In this document: piece by piece, positions 1-6,903 of the stretch
Numbering within the stretch: the stretch's first letter is position 1
Layout of the letters: each line of letters starts with the position of its first letter
NCBI GenBank assembly: GCA_038232055.1
Contig: JBBSIN010000061.1
Coordinates: 1 to 13,053 of the forward strand
Origin: JBBSIN01 sp038232055
GTDB taxonomy: Bacteria; Actinomycetota; Actinomycetes; JADGOV01
Length of the DNA: 13,053 bases
Reading direction: 5' to 3'
Program-made: the position numbers and the translations under genes
The notes under the pieces: generated by a model
The model's database searches: none
What the model was told of the DNA's origin: nothing
The model's input: only the letters and a program-made list of their open reading frames with translations

Positions 1-962
1 ATCGGGAAGATGTGCGCCAGGTCCTCGCCGACATGGCCCGTCGGCGTCTGATAGAGCTTGTAGTCGGTCCAGCTGATCAGGCCGATCGGGCCGCCCTTGG
101 GACAGGCCACCGCGCACACGTCGCCCACGGCGACGTAGACGGCGTCCTCGCCGCCGCCGCTGACCGGGTCGTTGCCGGCCGCGTCCCGCGGCGCCACGAA
201 AGCCGTGTAGAGCTTGTGGGTCTTGGTGTCAACCACCGAGGGACTGAAGTGGTTGTCGTTCTGAGCGGCCAAGAGTGCATCGCCGACGATCTGCGGAGTG
301 TTCTGGACGTACTGGAACCCGCCGTCGTATGACACCGAAGTCTGGATGTTGGCGGTGGCGACGTCGTGCACCGTCTGGTAGGTGGTCTTCAGGTCCCGGT
401 CCGAGACCAGCCACTGACGGTCGACCCCGAAGACCTGCTCGCTGACGTTGTTCGCGGGCGTCATGAACGTCTTGCCCCGGTCCTGGGACGTGTTCGTCGT
501 GAGGTTCGCGAGCGACAGGCTCGAGACCGCAACGTTGTCGGCGTTGTTGCCGGGCGGCAGCGTGGAGCGGGCGCCGTGGGTGACGTCGCAGTCGCCGCCG
601 CCGACTCCGCCGTGATCGATGTCGAACGTGCCCCGGTAGTCGTACGGCAGCCCCTTGGCGTTGAAGGTGCCGGGGTGCACCGTCCAGAACGGGCAGCCGC
701 CGGTTGGTACGCCCTCGGGACCCGTCACGTAGACGTTGCCCGGGGTGTCGACATCGAGGGACGGCTCCGCGGCGCCGGTGTTGGCGCCGTTCTTGTCGAG
801 CAGCTTGAGGCCGGGGTTGAACTTGAAGGCCGTGGTGATCGCCGCGGCGCCGGTCGGCGAGGCCGGGCTCGCCTCAGCCGGCGCATAGGCGGCAAGACCG
901 CCGATGACGGCCGCGGCAGTGACGACTATCGCGGTGCGCGCCCGAGGCGAGGCAAGATGCAT
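1..962 (-). CDS. Secreted Asp-box (BNR/sialidase-like) protein, N-terminal part
   Basis: The reading frame is open from an ATG at 962 to the window edge, giving 320 codons; the C-terminus lies outside. The start is chosen because AGGGGG sits 7 bases upstream; an in-frame ATG at 977 has no such site. Residues 1-31 look like a Sec signal peptide: basic N-region, hydrophobic stretch AIVVTAAAVIGGLAA, and a probable signal-peptidase cut after AEA (residue 31). There is no twin-arginine motif. The mature part has two Asp-box-like motifs, SQDRGKTF near residue 159 and SYDGGFQY near residue 211, typical of sialidase/BNR beta-propellers, plus four cysteines (90, 125, 283, 287) that could form disulfides outside the cell. 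The propeller fold is inferred from these motifs. The enzymatic activity and substrate are unknown, and catalytic sialidase residues cannot be identified from this fragment. It could equally be a non-catalytic surface or binding protein. Confidence 0.8.
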   Translation of the reverse strand, partial: MHLASPRARTAIVVTAAAVIGGLAAYAPAEASPASPTGAAAITTAFKFNPGLKLLDKNGANTGAAEPSLDVDTPGNVYVTGPEGVPTGGCPFWTVHPGTFNAKGLPYDYRGTFDIDHGGVGGGDCDVTHGARSTLPPGNNADNVAVSSLSLANLTTNTSQDRGKTFMTPANNVSEQVFGVDRQWLVSDRDLKTTYQTVHDVATANIQTSVSYDGGFQYVQNTPQIVGDALLAAQNDNHFSPSVVDTKTHKLYTAFVAPRDAAGNDPVSGGGEDAVYVAVGDVCAVACPKGGPIGLISWTDYKLYQTPTGHVGEDLAHIFP

Positions 963-997
963 CGTTGTCCCCCTCATGCGATGTGGTGACGGCAGCC

Positions 998-1019
998 TAA
1001 ACGTCGCTATAACCGTTTA
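998..1019. promoter_or_regulatory. Inverted repeat TAAACG-n10-CGTTTA, possible operator
   Basis: Perfect 6-bp arms at 998-1003 and 1014-1019 lie 36 bases upstream of the secreted-protein start. On the minus strand a TANNNT hexamer (TAGGCT, 999-994) overlaps one arm and would give a leader of about 25 bases holding the ribosome binding site. This suggests a promoter with an overlapping operator. There is no good -35 match and the regulator is unknown. Confidence 0.35.
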
Positions 1020-1073
1020 CGACGGGGGATGAGTAAAGGTTTCTTGACCATGCCGAGCCAGGGCAGCCTGCGG

Positions 1074-1253
1074 TCAGCCGGAGGTACGCGGACCTCCCGG
1101 TCCACCCGTCCCTCGACGGCTCAGCTTGGCCCGCATCTGCTCGATCCGCTGGCGGCTTTCGGGCTTCTGCGCGTACTGCTTCGCCTTGTCCGCGAGCTCC
1201 CGTCCGCGCGGGCCGCGCGCGAAGTCGGCGACTTTGTTGAAGATCGAGGCCAC
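1074..1253 (-). CDS. Small basic helical protein, 59 residues, divergent from pafA
   Basis: A GTG at 1253 opens a 59-codon frame ending at TGA 1076-1074. A strong ribosome binding site (GGAGG, 5 bases upstream) decides the start. The protein begins VASIFNKVADFARGP. It is mostly charged and probably helical through residue 47, then has a Gly/Pro-rich tail. It carries 14 Lys/Arg against 5 Asp/Glu, so it is strongly basic, and has no membrane segment or cysteine. It resembles the short helical proteins of unknown function common in actinobacteria, but I cannot assign a family. It is transcribed divergently from pafA with only 74-83 bases between the starts, so the two probably share a control region. 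Its job is unknown; binding nucleic acid or an acidic partner is only a guess from charge. Confidence 0.7.
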   Translation of the reverse strand: MASIFNKVADFARGPRGRELADKAKQYAQKPESRQRIEQMRAKLSRRGTGGPGGPRTSG

Positions 1254-1267
1254 GTCATCCTCCAGAG

Positions 1268-1289
1268 GGTTATCTGCCGGTTATCTGCC
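1268..1289. repeat. Tandem duplication of 11 bp (GGTTATCTGCC x2)
   Basis: Two exact adjacent copies of GGTTATCTGCC, followed by GGT, sit between the divergent small gene and pafA. They lie 38-69 bases upstream of the candidate pafA starts. The position fits either a slippage duplication or a doubled regulator site. Confidence 0.75.
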
Positions 1290-1323
1290 GGTACGTCGAA
1301 CTTACCGGGTGGGGAGCGCGCCG

Positions 1324-1329
1324 TACTGT
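1324..1329 (+). promoter_or_regulatory. Candidate -10 element of pafA, leaderless
   Basis: TACTGT matches the actinobacterial TANNNT -10 pattern and ends 7 bases before the GTG at 1337, so transcription would begin at or next to that start codon. The hexamer at the expected -35 position (CTTACC, 1301-1306, 17-base spacer) is a poor match. The pattern supports 1337 as the pafA start. Confidence 0.4.
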
Positions 1330-2695
1330 GGGCTGGGTGGAGCGGCGGATCTACGGTCTCGAGAACGAGTACGGCGTGACGTGCACGTTCCGCGGCCAGC
1401 GCCGGCTCTCGCCCGACGAGGTCGCCCGCTACCTCTTCCGCAAGGTCGTCTCCTGGGGCCGGTCCAGCAACGTCTTCCTCCGCAACGGCGCGCGGCTCTA
1501 CCTCGACGTCGGCAGCCACCCGGAGTACGCGACGCCGGAATGCGACTCGGCGATCGACCTAGTCACCCACGACAAGGCGGGGGAGCGAATTCTGGAGGGG
1601 CTCCTCAAGGACGCCGAGCGCCGACTTCGCGACGAAGGCATCCAGGGCGACATCTACCTGTTCAAGAACAACACCGACTCAGCCGGCAACTCCTACGGCT
1701 GCCACGAGAACTATCTGGTCGGGCGGCACGGGGAGTTCAGTCGCATCGCCGACGTGCTCATCCCTTTTCTGGTGACCCGGCAGATCATCTGCGGCGCGGG
1801 GAAGGTGCTCCAGACGCCGCGGGGGGCGGTCTACTGCGTCAGCCAGCGGGCCGAGCACATCTGGGAAGGCGTGTCGTCCGCCACCACCCGTAGCCGCCCG
1901 ATCATCAACACGCGCGACGAGCCGCATGCCGACGCCGAGCGCTTCCGCCGGCTGCACGTCATCGTCGGTGACTCGAACATGAGCGAGGTCACGACGCTGC
2001 TCAAGGTGGGCGCGACCGACCTCGTCCTCCGCATGATCGAGTCGGGGGTCGTGATGCGCGACCTGACCCTCGAGAACGCCATCCGCGCCATCCGTGAGGT
2101 CAGCCACGACGTCACCGGGCGGCGCCGGGTCCGGCTCGCCAACGGCCGCGAGGCCAACGCCCTGGAGATCCAGCGGGAGTACTTCACCAAGGCCCGTGAC
2201 TTCGTCGAGCGGCGCGGCGGTGACGCCGTGACGGCGCGGGTGCTCGAGCTGTGGGGGCGGGCGCTCACGGCGATCGAGACGGGTGACCTTGACGCCGTCG
2301 CACGCGAGATCGACTGGGTCACGAAGCTGCAGCTGATCGAGCGCTACCAAGCCAAGCACGGCCTCCCGCTGTCCTCGGCCAAGGTCGCTCAGCTCGACCT
2401 CGCGTTTCACGACGTCAACCGCGGGCGCGGCCTGTACTACCTGCTCGAACGCAAGGGAGCGGTGGAGCGGGCGACATCCGATCTCGCGATCTTCGAGGCG
2501 AAGTCGCTGCCACCGCAGACCACACGCGCCCGGCTGCGGGGTGAGTTCATCAAGCGCGCGCAGGAGCGGCGGCGCGACTTCACGGTCGACTGGGTGCATC
2601 TCAAGCTCAACGACCAGGCGCAGCGCACGGTGCTCTGCAAGGACCCGTTCCGGTCCGTGGACGACCGGGTGGAGAAGCTCATCGCGTCGATGTGA
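1328..2695 (+). CDS. pafA: Pup--protein ligase PafA
   Basis: PafA uses ATP to join the C-terminal Glu side chain of Pup to substrate lysines, marking proteins for the mycobacterial-type proteasome. The protein aligns from memory almost end to end with Streptomyces and Mycobacterium PafA, a member of the carboxylate-amine ligase/glutamine synthetase-like fold. Recognisable blocks are GLENEYGVTCTF, the LYLDVGSHPEYAT segment holding the presumed catalytic Asp, NNTDSAGNSYGCHENY, SSATTRSRPIINTRDEPHAD, and DWVHLKLNDQAQRTVLCKDP near the C-terminus. The outermost start, GTG 1328, gives 455 residues. GTG 1337 gives 452, the length of the M. tuberculosis protein, begins VERRIYGLENEYG like known PafAs, and follows a TANNNT -10 at leaderless distance, so 1337 is probably the true start. 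GGGGAG at 1311-1316 would suit 1328 only weakly. The gene runs toward a minus-strand gene that ends 11 bases away. No pup or proteasome gene is adjacent here. Confidence 0.97.
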   Translation: MGWVERRIYGLENEYGVTCTFRGQRRLSPDEVARYLFRKVVSWGRSSNVFLRNGARLYLDVGSHPEYATPECDSAIDLVTHDKAGERILEGLLKDAERRLRDEGIQGDIYLFKNNTDSAGNSYGCHENYLVGRHGEFSRIADVLIPFLVTRQIICGAGKVLQTPRGAVYCVSQRAEHIWEGVSSATTRSRPIINTRDEPHADAERFRRLHVIVGDSNMSEVTTLLKVGATDLVLRMIESGVVMRDLTLENAIRAIREVSHDVTGRRRVRLANGREANALEIQREYFTKARDFVERRGGDAVTARVLELWGRALTAIETGDLDAVAREIDWVTKLQLIERYQAKHGLPLSSAKVAQLDLAFHDVNRGRGLYYLLERKGAVERATSDLAIFEAKSLPPQTTRARLRGEFIKRAQERRRDFTVDWVHLKLNDQAQRTVLCKDPFRSVDDRVEKLIASM

Positions 2696-2706
2696 CGTGA
2701 GCTCGG

Positions 2707-3759
2707 TCAGGTGAGCAGGGCGGCGGCGTGGCGGCCGGCCGCCGCTGCCGCGAGGAAGTACGCCGGGTCGGCGTCGTACCCGCGGCCCATCGTCGACAGC
2801 GGCGCGGGAGTACGCCGCAGCACGGCATCCAGCCCGGCGAGTGCCACCGGGACCAACCGGTGCGGTGGGGAGAGCGAGGCCACCTGCTCCGCGATCCCGG
2901 GCAGGTCCGGTACGGCGATGTCGGCGGGAACCAGCGCGACGCGCCCGTAGGCGGTCAGGCTGTGATGCGACACGCCGCGGTGCCGGGGCCTCGGGTCGGC
3001 GGCACTGACCCGCAGCGCGCCGACCGGGCGGCCACGGAGCACGCCCGCAGCGTTGATCGCCTCGCCGGCGGCAACGCCGGAGAAGCCGAAGCGGGTGCCG
3101 GTGCCGAGGTTGCCCGGGCCCTGGGTGACCACGGCGACGTCGGCGTGCAGCGCGAGACGGGCGGCGAGCAGCCCGGTGTGCACGGTGACCGACTCGACGT
3201 CGCCGCCGAAGGCCTGCCCGGCCGTGACCACACCGGCGAGCCAGCCCGCGTCCCGCAGGACAGCCACCGTGCGGGAGAACCACAGCGGGAGGGCGCCGCC
3301 GTCGGTCATGACGTACGCCGCCCGGGCGCCAGGCGCGTCGAGCCGGATCGCGGCCAGCACGGCGGGCAGGGCGGAGTGCAGGTCCGCGACGACGACGGGG
3401 AGTCCGCCTAGGTCGTCCGCGTCTGCCAGGGCCTCGTGGTACGGCGAATCCTGCTCGTCGGCGCCGAGGACGCTGGCCTGCAGCGGCGTGTAGCGGGCCT
3501 TCACGAGGTGTCCGGGGGGCGCGGCGTCAGGCGGCAACCGGTCCGGAAGTGCGACCACGAGCGCGTAGCCGCCCGTGCCGAGCTTCATATCGAGCGCCGA
3601 CGTGTTGAGCAGCACCCGGTCACCGACGGCCGGCGTACCCACCAGCGCGGGGTACGCGAGCGCCCGGCACTGGCCGTCATCGGTGCGTACGTCGAGCTCG
3701 AGCGCGCCGGTCCACTCGCGGCCCACGCCGACGACGACGGCGGACCGCCAGCGAATCAC
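2707..3759 (-). CDS. DUF3866 family protein
   Basis: This 350-residue protein from a GTG start matches what I recall of the actinobacterial DUF3866 family, whose biochemical role is unknown. Visible features are a small beta-rich N-terminus (about 1-75) with the family-like LNTSALDMKLGTGGYALVVA segment, then an alpha/beta region with TPLQASVLGADEQDSPYH, VVADLHSALPAV, AYVMTDGGALPLWFS and VTQGPGNLGTGTRFGFSG. The central Gly-rich and TDGGALP blocks look like ligand-binding loops. There is no signal peptide or membrane segment, so it is probably cytoplasmic. The start lies 6 bases after TACGCT (a TANNNT -10) with no Shine-Dalgarno site, suggesting a leaderless transcript. It is convergent with pafA with almost no space, and divergent from the SRPBCC gene. 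In other actinobacteria members of this family occur near pafBC/helY, which hints at, but does not prove, a shared function. Confidence 0.85.
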   Translation of the reverse strand: MIRWRSAVVVGVGREWTGALELDVRTDDGQCRALAYPALVGTPAVGDRVLLNTSALDMKLGTGGYALVVALPDRLPPDAAPPGHLVKARYTPLQASVLGADEQDSPYHEALADADDLGGLPVVVADLHSALPAVLAAIRLDAPGARAAYVMTDGGALPLWFSRTVAVLRDAGWLAGVVTAGQAFGGDVESVTVHTGLLAARLALHADVAVVTQGPGNLGTGTRFGFSGVAAGEAINAAGVLRGRPVGALRVSAADPRPRHRGVSHHSLTAYGRVALVPADIAVPDLPGIAEQVASLSPPHRLVPVALAGLDAVLRRTPAPLSTMGRGYDADPAYFLAAAAAGRHAAALLT

Positions 3760-3765
3760 TGGCGC

Positions 3766-3771
3766 AGCGTA
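3766..3771 (-). promoter_or_regulatory. Candidate -10 element of the DUF3866 gene, leaderless
   Basis: On the minus strand TACGCT (TANNNT) ends 6 bases before the GTG start at 3759, with no ribosome binding site between. No convincing -35 hexamer is seen. Confidence 0.35.
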
Positions 3772-3812
3772 GTGGGACGTGTACCGACGGCCGGCGCGGG
3801 CAACTGGTCCCC

Positions 3813-4262
3813 ATGGGCGTCACTCGTCGACGGATGTCAGCACCGCCGGCGACGGTCTTCGCGGTGCTGCGCGACGGATACAGCTACGCGGACTGGGTGG
3901 TGGGTACGCGCGCGATCCGCTCCGTGGACTCCGAATTTCCGGCCGTGGGCACCCGGCTGCACTACACCGTCGGTTACGGCCCGCTTCGCAAGGACGACGA
4001 GACCCAGGTGCTCTCCTGCGAACCCGACCGGTGCCTCGAGCTGCGGGCACACGCCTGGCCGGCCGGTAGCGCGCGCATCACGGTCCGGATCGAGCCGGCC
4101 GATGACGGGTCGGTGGTCGAGATCGACGAGTACCCCGACGCGGGCCTGGCCAGGAAGCTGCACAACCCTCTCGTGGACAAGCTGATCGAGCTGCGCAACG
4201 TCGAGACGCTGCGCCGGCTGGACCGGCTGGCGCGCCGACGGGCCTCCGGCTTCAGCGACTGA
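3813..4262 (+). CDS. SRPBCC family protein (START-like)
   Basis: A 149-residue protein of the SRPBCC/polyketide-cyclase-dehydrase-like superfamily, whose members hold hydrophobic ligands in a deep cavity. The N-terminus reads RRRMSAPPATVFAVLRDGYS, matching the usual first strand and helix with the APPxxVFxVL pattern. DWVVGTRAIRSVD and the AVGTRLHYTVG strand follow, then the ETQVLSCEPDRCLELRA strands, and a long C-terminal helix around RNVETLRRLDRLARRR. Length is normal for a single domain. No signal peptide is present. The start at 3813 leaves room for the first strand; it has no clear ribosome binding site. The last 11 bases overlap the end of the oxidoreductase gene on the other strand. SRPBCC genes often accompany phytoene-desaturase-like oxidoreductases in actinobacteria, so a common lipid or terpenoid-like substrate is possible but inferred. 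Confidence 0.85.
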   Translation: MGVTRRRMSAPPATVFAVLRDGYSYADWVVGTRAIRSVDSEFPAVGTRLHYTVGYGPLRKDDETQVLSCEPDRCLELRAHAWPAGSARITVRIEPADDGSVVEIDEYPDAGLARKLHNPLVDKLIELRNVETLRRLDRLARRRASGFSD

Positions 4263-5850
4263 TAAGTCGTTGCGCGGCGACCGCGAGCCGTCCGCCGCGA
4301 TCGGCGTGCAGGGCGGCGCGCGCGGCGTTGGAGCCGCAGCCGCCGTGTACGCCGCCACCCGGATGCGCCGACGCCGACGCCAGATACAGACCCCGGACCG
4401 GGGTCTCCGGCCGGGCGAGACCGGGGACCGGTCGGAAGACCAGCTGCTGGTAGACGGCGGCGGTCCCGCCGTTGATTGCCCCGCCGACGAGGTTGGCGTC
4501 GTGCTCCTGGAGATCGTCGGGGAACTGCACGTGCCGGCCGACGACGAGACTGCGGAAGCCTGGGGCGAACTCCTCCATCCGCCGCTCGATGCGCTCGACG
4601 AATTCCTCGCGCTGCCCAGGCTGTGCCCAGTCCCCGCTCAACGTGCCGCCGGCGTCGCCGCGGACCTGGCGAGGCACGTGCGTGTAGGCCCAGGCGGACT
4701 CCGTGCCGGCGGGGGAGCGGCTCGCATCGGTGGTGGTCATCTGCCCGACGATGAGGAACGGCCGGGCCGGGATCCGCCGGAGCGCGAGTTCGTGGCTGAA
4801 CTGGGAGAGATCGTCGAGCTCGCCGCCGAGGTGCACGGTGCCGGCGCCGTGCACGCCATCGGCGGTCCACGGCACGGGCCTCGAGAGCGCCCAGTCGATC
4901 TTGACGGTGGCGTTGTCCCACTGCAGGCGGCGCAGGTCGTCGAGCAGTTGGACCGGCAGATGCTCCTCGCCGACCAGGTCGAGGAAGAGCCGGGGCGCAT
5001 CGACGTCGGCGAGGACGGCGCGGCGTACGTCGATCTCGCGTCCGTCGGCCGTCCGCACACCGACAGCGCGCCCGCCCCGGATCAGCACCCGGTCGACCCG
5101 CGCGTTGCACTCCAACCGGCCACCGGCCGCCCGGAGCCGGCTGACGAGGGCGTCGGTGAGCCGGCCGGCGCCGCCCTCGGGTACCGGGAAGCCAACGCTC
5201 TGGCCGAGCATCGCGAGCAGCCAGCCGAAGACGCCGCTGGTAGGCGACTCGGGGGTGAGGTCGGTGTGCAGGGCGTTGCCGGCGAGCAGCAGGCCGGGAG
5301 CGATGCCGTCGAACTCCTCCTCGGCGTAGCGGCGTACCGGAAGCATCGCGAAGCGAGCGAAGCGCAGGGCGCCGCCCGGCCCGAGCGCCGCCGCGAGCCG
5401 GATGCCGTCGCGTACCGGCGGGAACGGCGTGAACAGGGCGCCCATCAGCGCGGGCCGGAGCCGCTCCCACTCCTTGTGCACGCGCCGCCACGTCAGGCCG
5501 TCGCCAGAGGCGAACGCGTCGAGTCCCGCCGCCGTCGTGGCGATGTTGCGGGAGAGCACGGCCGCCGAGCCGTCACCTAGCGGATGCGCCAGGACCTTCG
5601 GGGCGTGCCGCCAGCGCAGCCCGTGGTCCTCGAGCCGGAGCTTGGGCAGGATCGGGGAGCCGAGGGCCAGCGGGTAGAACGAGCTGAACAGGTCGGACAC
5701 GAAGCCCGGCGCGGCCACCTCCGCGCTGCGTACGGCGCCGCCCGGCTCGGGCTGAGCCTCGAGCACCAGGACGTCCCAGCCGGCGTCGGCGAGCAGGTTG
5801 GCGGCGACCAGCCCGTTGGGCCCGGCACCGACCACCACGGCGTCAGTCAC
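4252..5850 (-). CDS. NAD(P)/FAD-dependent oxidoreductase, PYROXD2/CrtI-like
   Basis: A 532-residue flavoprotein. The N-terminal dinucleotide-binding motif is VVVGAGPNGL (GxGxxG at 8-13), with the ribose-binding Glu at 31 (VLVLEAQ) and the PGG loop at 36-38. The C-terminal FAD motif GLYLASASAHPGGGVHGGCG starts near 487. This arrangement is that of the phytoene desaturase/amine oxidase group, and the overall length and C-terminal HPGGGVHG block fit the PYROXD2-like branch rather than a true carotenoid desaturase. The substrate is unknown, and no carotenoid synthesis genes are nearby. The start GTG 5850 was chosen because the GxGxxG motif follows at once and AGGA lies 7 bases upstream; an upstream ATG at 5937 would add a 29-residue tail without family character. 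It follows the lipoprotein hydrolase on the same strand with a 145-base gap, so co-transcription is possible but not shown. Confidence 0.9.
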   Translation of the reverse strand: MTDAVVVGAGPNGLVAANLLADAGWDVLVLEAQPEPGGAVRSAEVAAPGFVSDLFSSFYPLALGSPILPKLRLEDHGLRWRHAPKVLAHPLGDGSAAVLSRNIATTAAGLDAFASGDGLTWRRVHKEWERLRPALMGALFTPFPPVRDGIRLAAALGPGGALRFARFAMLPVRRYAEEEFDGIAPGLLLAGNALHTDLTPESPTSGVFGWLLAMLGQSVGFPVPEGGAGRLTDALVSRLRAAGGRLECNARVDRVLIRGGRAVGVRTADGREIDVRRAVLADVDAPRLFLDLVGEEHLPVQLLDDLRRLQWDNATVKIDWALSRPVPWTADGVHGAGTVHLGGELDDLSQFSHELALRRIPARPFLIVGQMTTTDASRSPAGTESAWAYTHVPRQVRGDAGGTLSGDWAQPGQREEFVERIERRMEEFAPGFRSLVVGRHVQFPDDLQEHDANLVGGAINGGTAAVYQQLVFRPVPGLARPETPVRGLYLASASAHPGGGVHGGCGSNAARAALHADRGGRLAVAAQRLISR

Positions 5851-5973
5851 GGGAGCGTCCTGCCCCGTACGGCGCCGCCCTACCGGCCGGGCCGCATCGC
5901 TGCTGTGCGCCGTGGAGCCCCGTGCGCGTTGCAGCACTTACCGGAGTCCACGGCTCGCCGGATTCCTGCCGGG

Positions 5974-5987
5974 ACGGGCCGGCCCGT
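5974..5987. repeat. Perfect 14-bp palindrome, ACGGGCCGGCCCGT
   Basis: This palindrome lies 8 bases beyond the end of the hydrolase gene, in the 145-base gap before the oxidoreductase start. It can form a 5-bp stem with a 4-base loop. It lacks a T-tract, so a terminator role on the minus strand is weak. Nothing else is recognised in this gap apart from the ribosome binding site of the oxidoreductase. Confidence 0.4.
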
Positions 5988-5995
5988 GCTTGGGC

Positions 5996-6832
5996 TCACC
6001 GGGGCAGCGCGCCGAGCAGGAAGCGGGTCAGCAGCGCGCTGAGCGCCGGACCGCGCTCGGGGTCGTCGAGCAGTGCGGTGCCGTGCCAGCCGTTGTCGGG
6101 GACGACGAGGAGTTGGTGCGGCCCGCGGGTCGACATCGCCAGCCGGCGCGCGTCGGGAACGAAACCCCGGTCCAGCGCGCCCACCAGGTAGAGGACGGAG
6201 ATGCGCAGCGTCCGAACGGCCTGCGCCGCATCCAGCGGCCCGAAGCCCGCGGGTCCGGACAGGCTGGCGACCGCCGCCACCCCGGGCAGGTCGCCGGCGG
6301 CGACGAGTGCCGCGGTGCCGCCAGCGGACGCGCCGACGAGCGCCACCCGGCGAACCCCGCCCCGGCGCAGCCGCTGCGCGGCGGCGATGACATCGAGGGT
6401 CCAGGCCAGCGTCCGGCTCGCCGGCGCAGCGGCGGATGAGCCGTGCCCACGAAGGTCAACGACGAGGACGCGGACTCCGCGCCGCGCCAGCGCCGTCGCA
6501 TAGGGCACCCAGTTGCACAGGGTCCCGTCGGACTCGTGGGCGAAAACCACTCCGCGCCGGCCGCGGCCCGTCTCGGCAGCGGCGAGCCGTATCCCGTCGC
6601 GAGTACGCAATCGCACCGTGCGCCACGTCCGTGGCACGCAGTCGTCCAGCCCGAGCGCCGTGGCGGGTGAGGGGGCCGGAGAAGGTGACTCTACCGGCGG
6701 GGCCGCGCTCGTGGGCGACGGTCCACCGGTCGGGCTCGCCGAACCCGCTGGCTGGCTTCCCGGCGCACAGGCCGACAGAACGGCGACGGCCACCGCCAGC
6801 ACCGCGGCGGCACGACGACTCACCCGTGCCAT
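5996..6832 (-). CDS. Lipoprotein alpha/beta-hydrolase
   Basis: A 278-residue predicted lipoprotein. Residues 1-22 form a lipoprotein signal peptide (MARVSRRAAAVLAVAVAVLSAC) with lipobox LSAC, so Cys22 would be lipidated and the enzyme held on the outer face of the membrane. A Pro/Ser/Ala-rich linker of about 40 residues follows, then a compact alpha/beta-hydrolase domain. The domain has the oxyanion-type strand end VVFAHESDG (His99-Glu100), DLRGHGSS, the nucleophile elbow GASAGG (Ser169), an Asp after the GALD strand (about 221) and His250 in NGWHGT, so a full Ser-Asp-His triad appears present. Cys65 and Cys106 could form a disulfide. The start ATG 6832 has GGAGG 4 bases upstream; the longer ATG at 6865 would bury the signal peptide. 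Substrate unknown: an esterase, lipase or peptidase are all possible. It is divergent from pafB. Confidence 0.88.
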   Translation of the reverse strand: MARVSRRAAAVLAVAVAVLSACAPGSQPAGSASPTGGPSPTSAAPPVESPSPAPSPATALGLDDCVPRTWRTVRLRTRDGIRLAAAETGRGRRGVVFAHESDGTLCNWVPYATALARRGVRVLVVDLRGHGSSAAAPASRTLAWTLDVIAAAQRLRRGGVRRVALVGASAGGTAALVAAGDLPGVAAVASLSGPAGFGPLDAAQAVRTLRISVLYLVGALDRGFVPDARRLAMSTRGPHQLLVVPDNGWHGTALLDDPERGPALSALLTRFLLGALPR

Positions 6833-6840
6833 TCCGCCTC

Positions 6841-6868
6841 CGGTGGCACGGTGGCACGTCGTCACGTG
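6841..6868. promoter_or_regulatory. Tandem CGGTGGCA pair and CACGT-n4-ACGTG palindrome
   Basis: In the 84-base gap between the divergent lipoprotein and pafB starts there are two adjacent copies of CGGTGGCA (6841-6856), overlapped by the inverted repeat CACGT-CGTC-ACGTG (6855-6868). The position, about 49-62 bases upstream of pafB, suits an operator for either gene. The regulator is unknown and the arms are short. Confidence 0.3.
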
Positions 6869-6903
6869 GCCCTCCTCGAGGCCGACATCGTCCCCTCTGA
6901 CGT

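Noticed and set aside
366..989. Plus-strand frame of 207 codons at the left end
   Set aside because: It is antisense to the secreted protein, whose signal peptide, ribosome binding site and Asp-box motifs are convincing.
1291..1310. LexA-type SOS box near TCGAAC upstream of pafA
   Set aside because: Only one half-site is present; the facing half does not match GTTCGA.
1029..1379. Plus-strand frame of 116 codons before pafA
   Set aside because: No ribosome binding site or motif. It covers the divergent control region and the antisense of the 59-residue gene.
1679..3283. Long minus-strand frame of 534 codons opposite pafA and into the DUF3866 gene
   Set aside because: Arg/Pro/Ala-rich with no domain pattern. 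It lies antisense to pafA, a well-recognised gene, and is a shadow caused by high G+C.
3974..5491. Minus-strand frame of 505 codons in another register of the oxidoreductase
   Set aside because: Almost all Arg/Ala/Pro/Gly. The true frame encodes a complete FAD protein.
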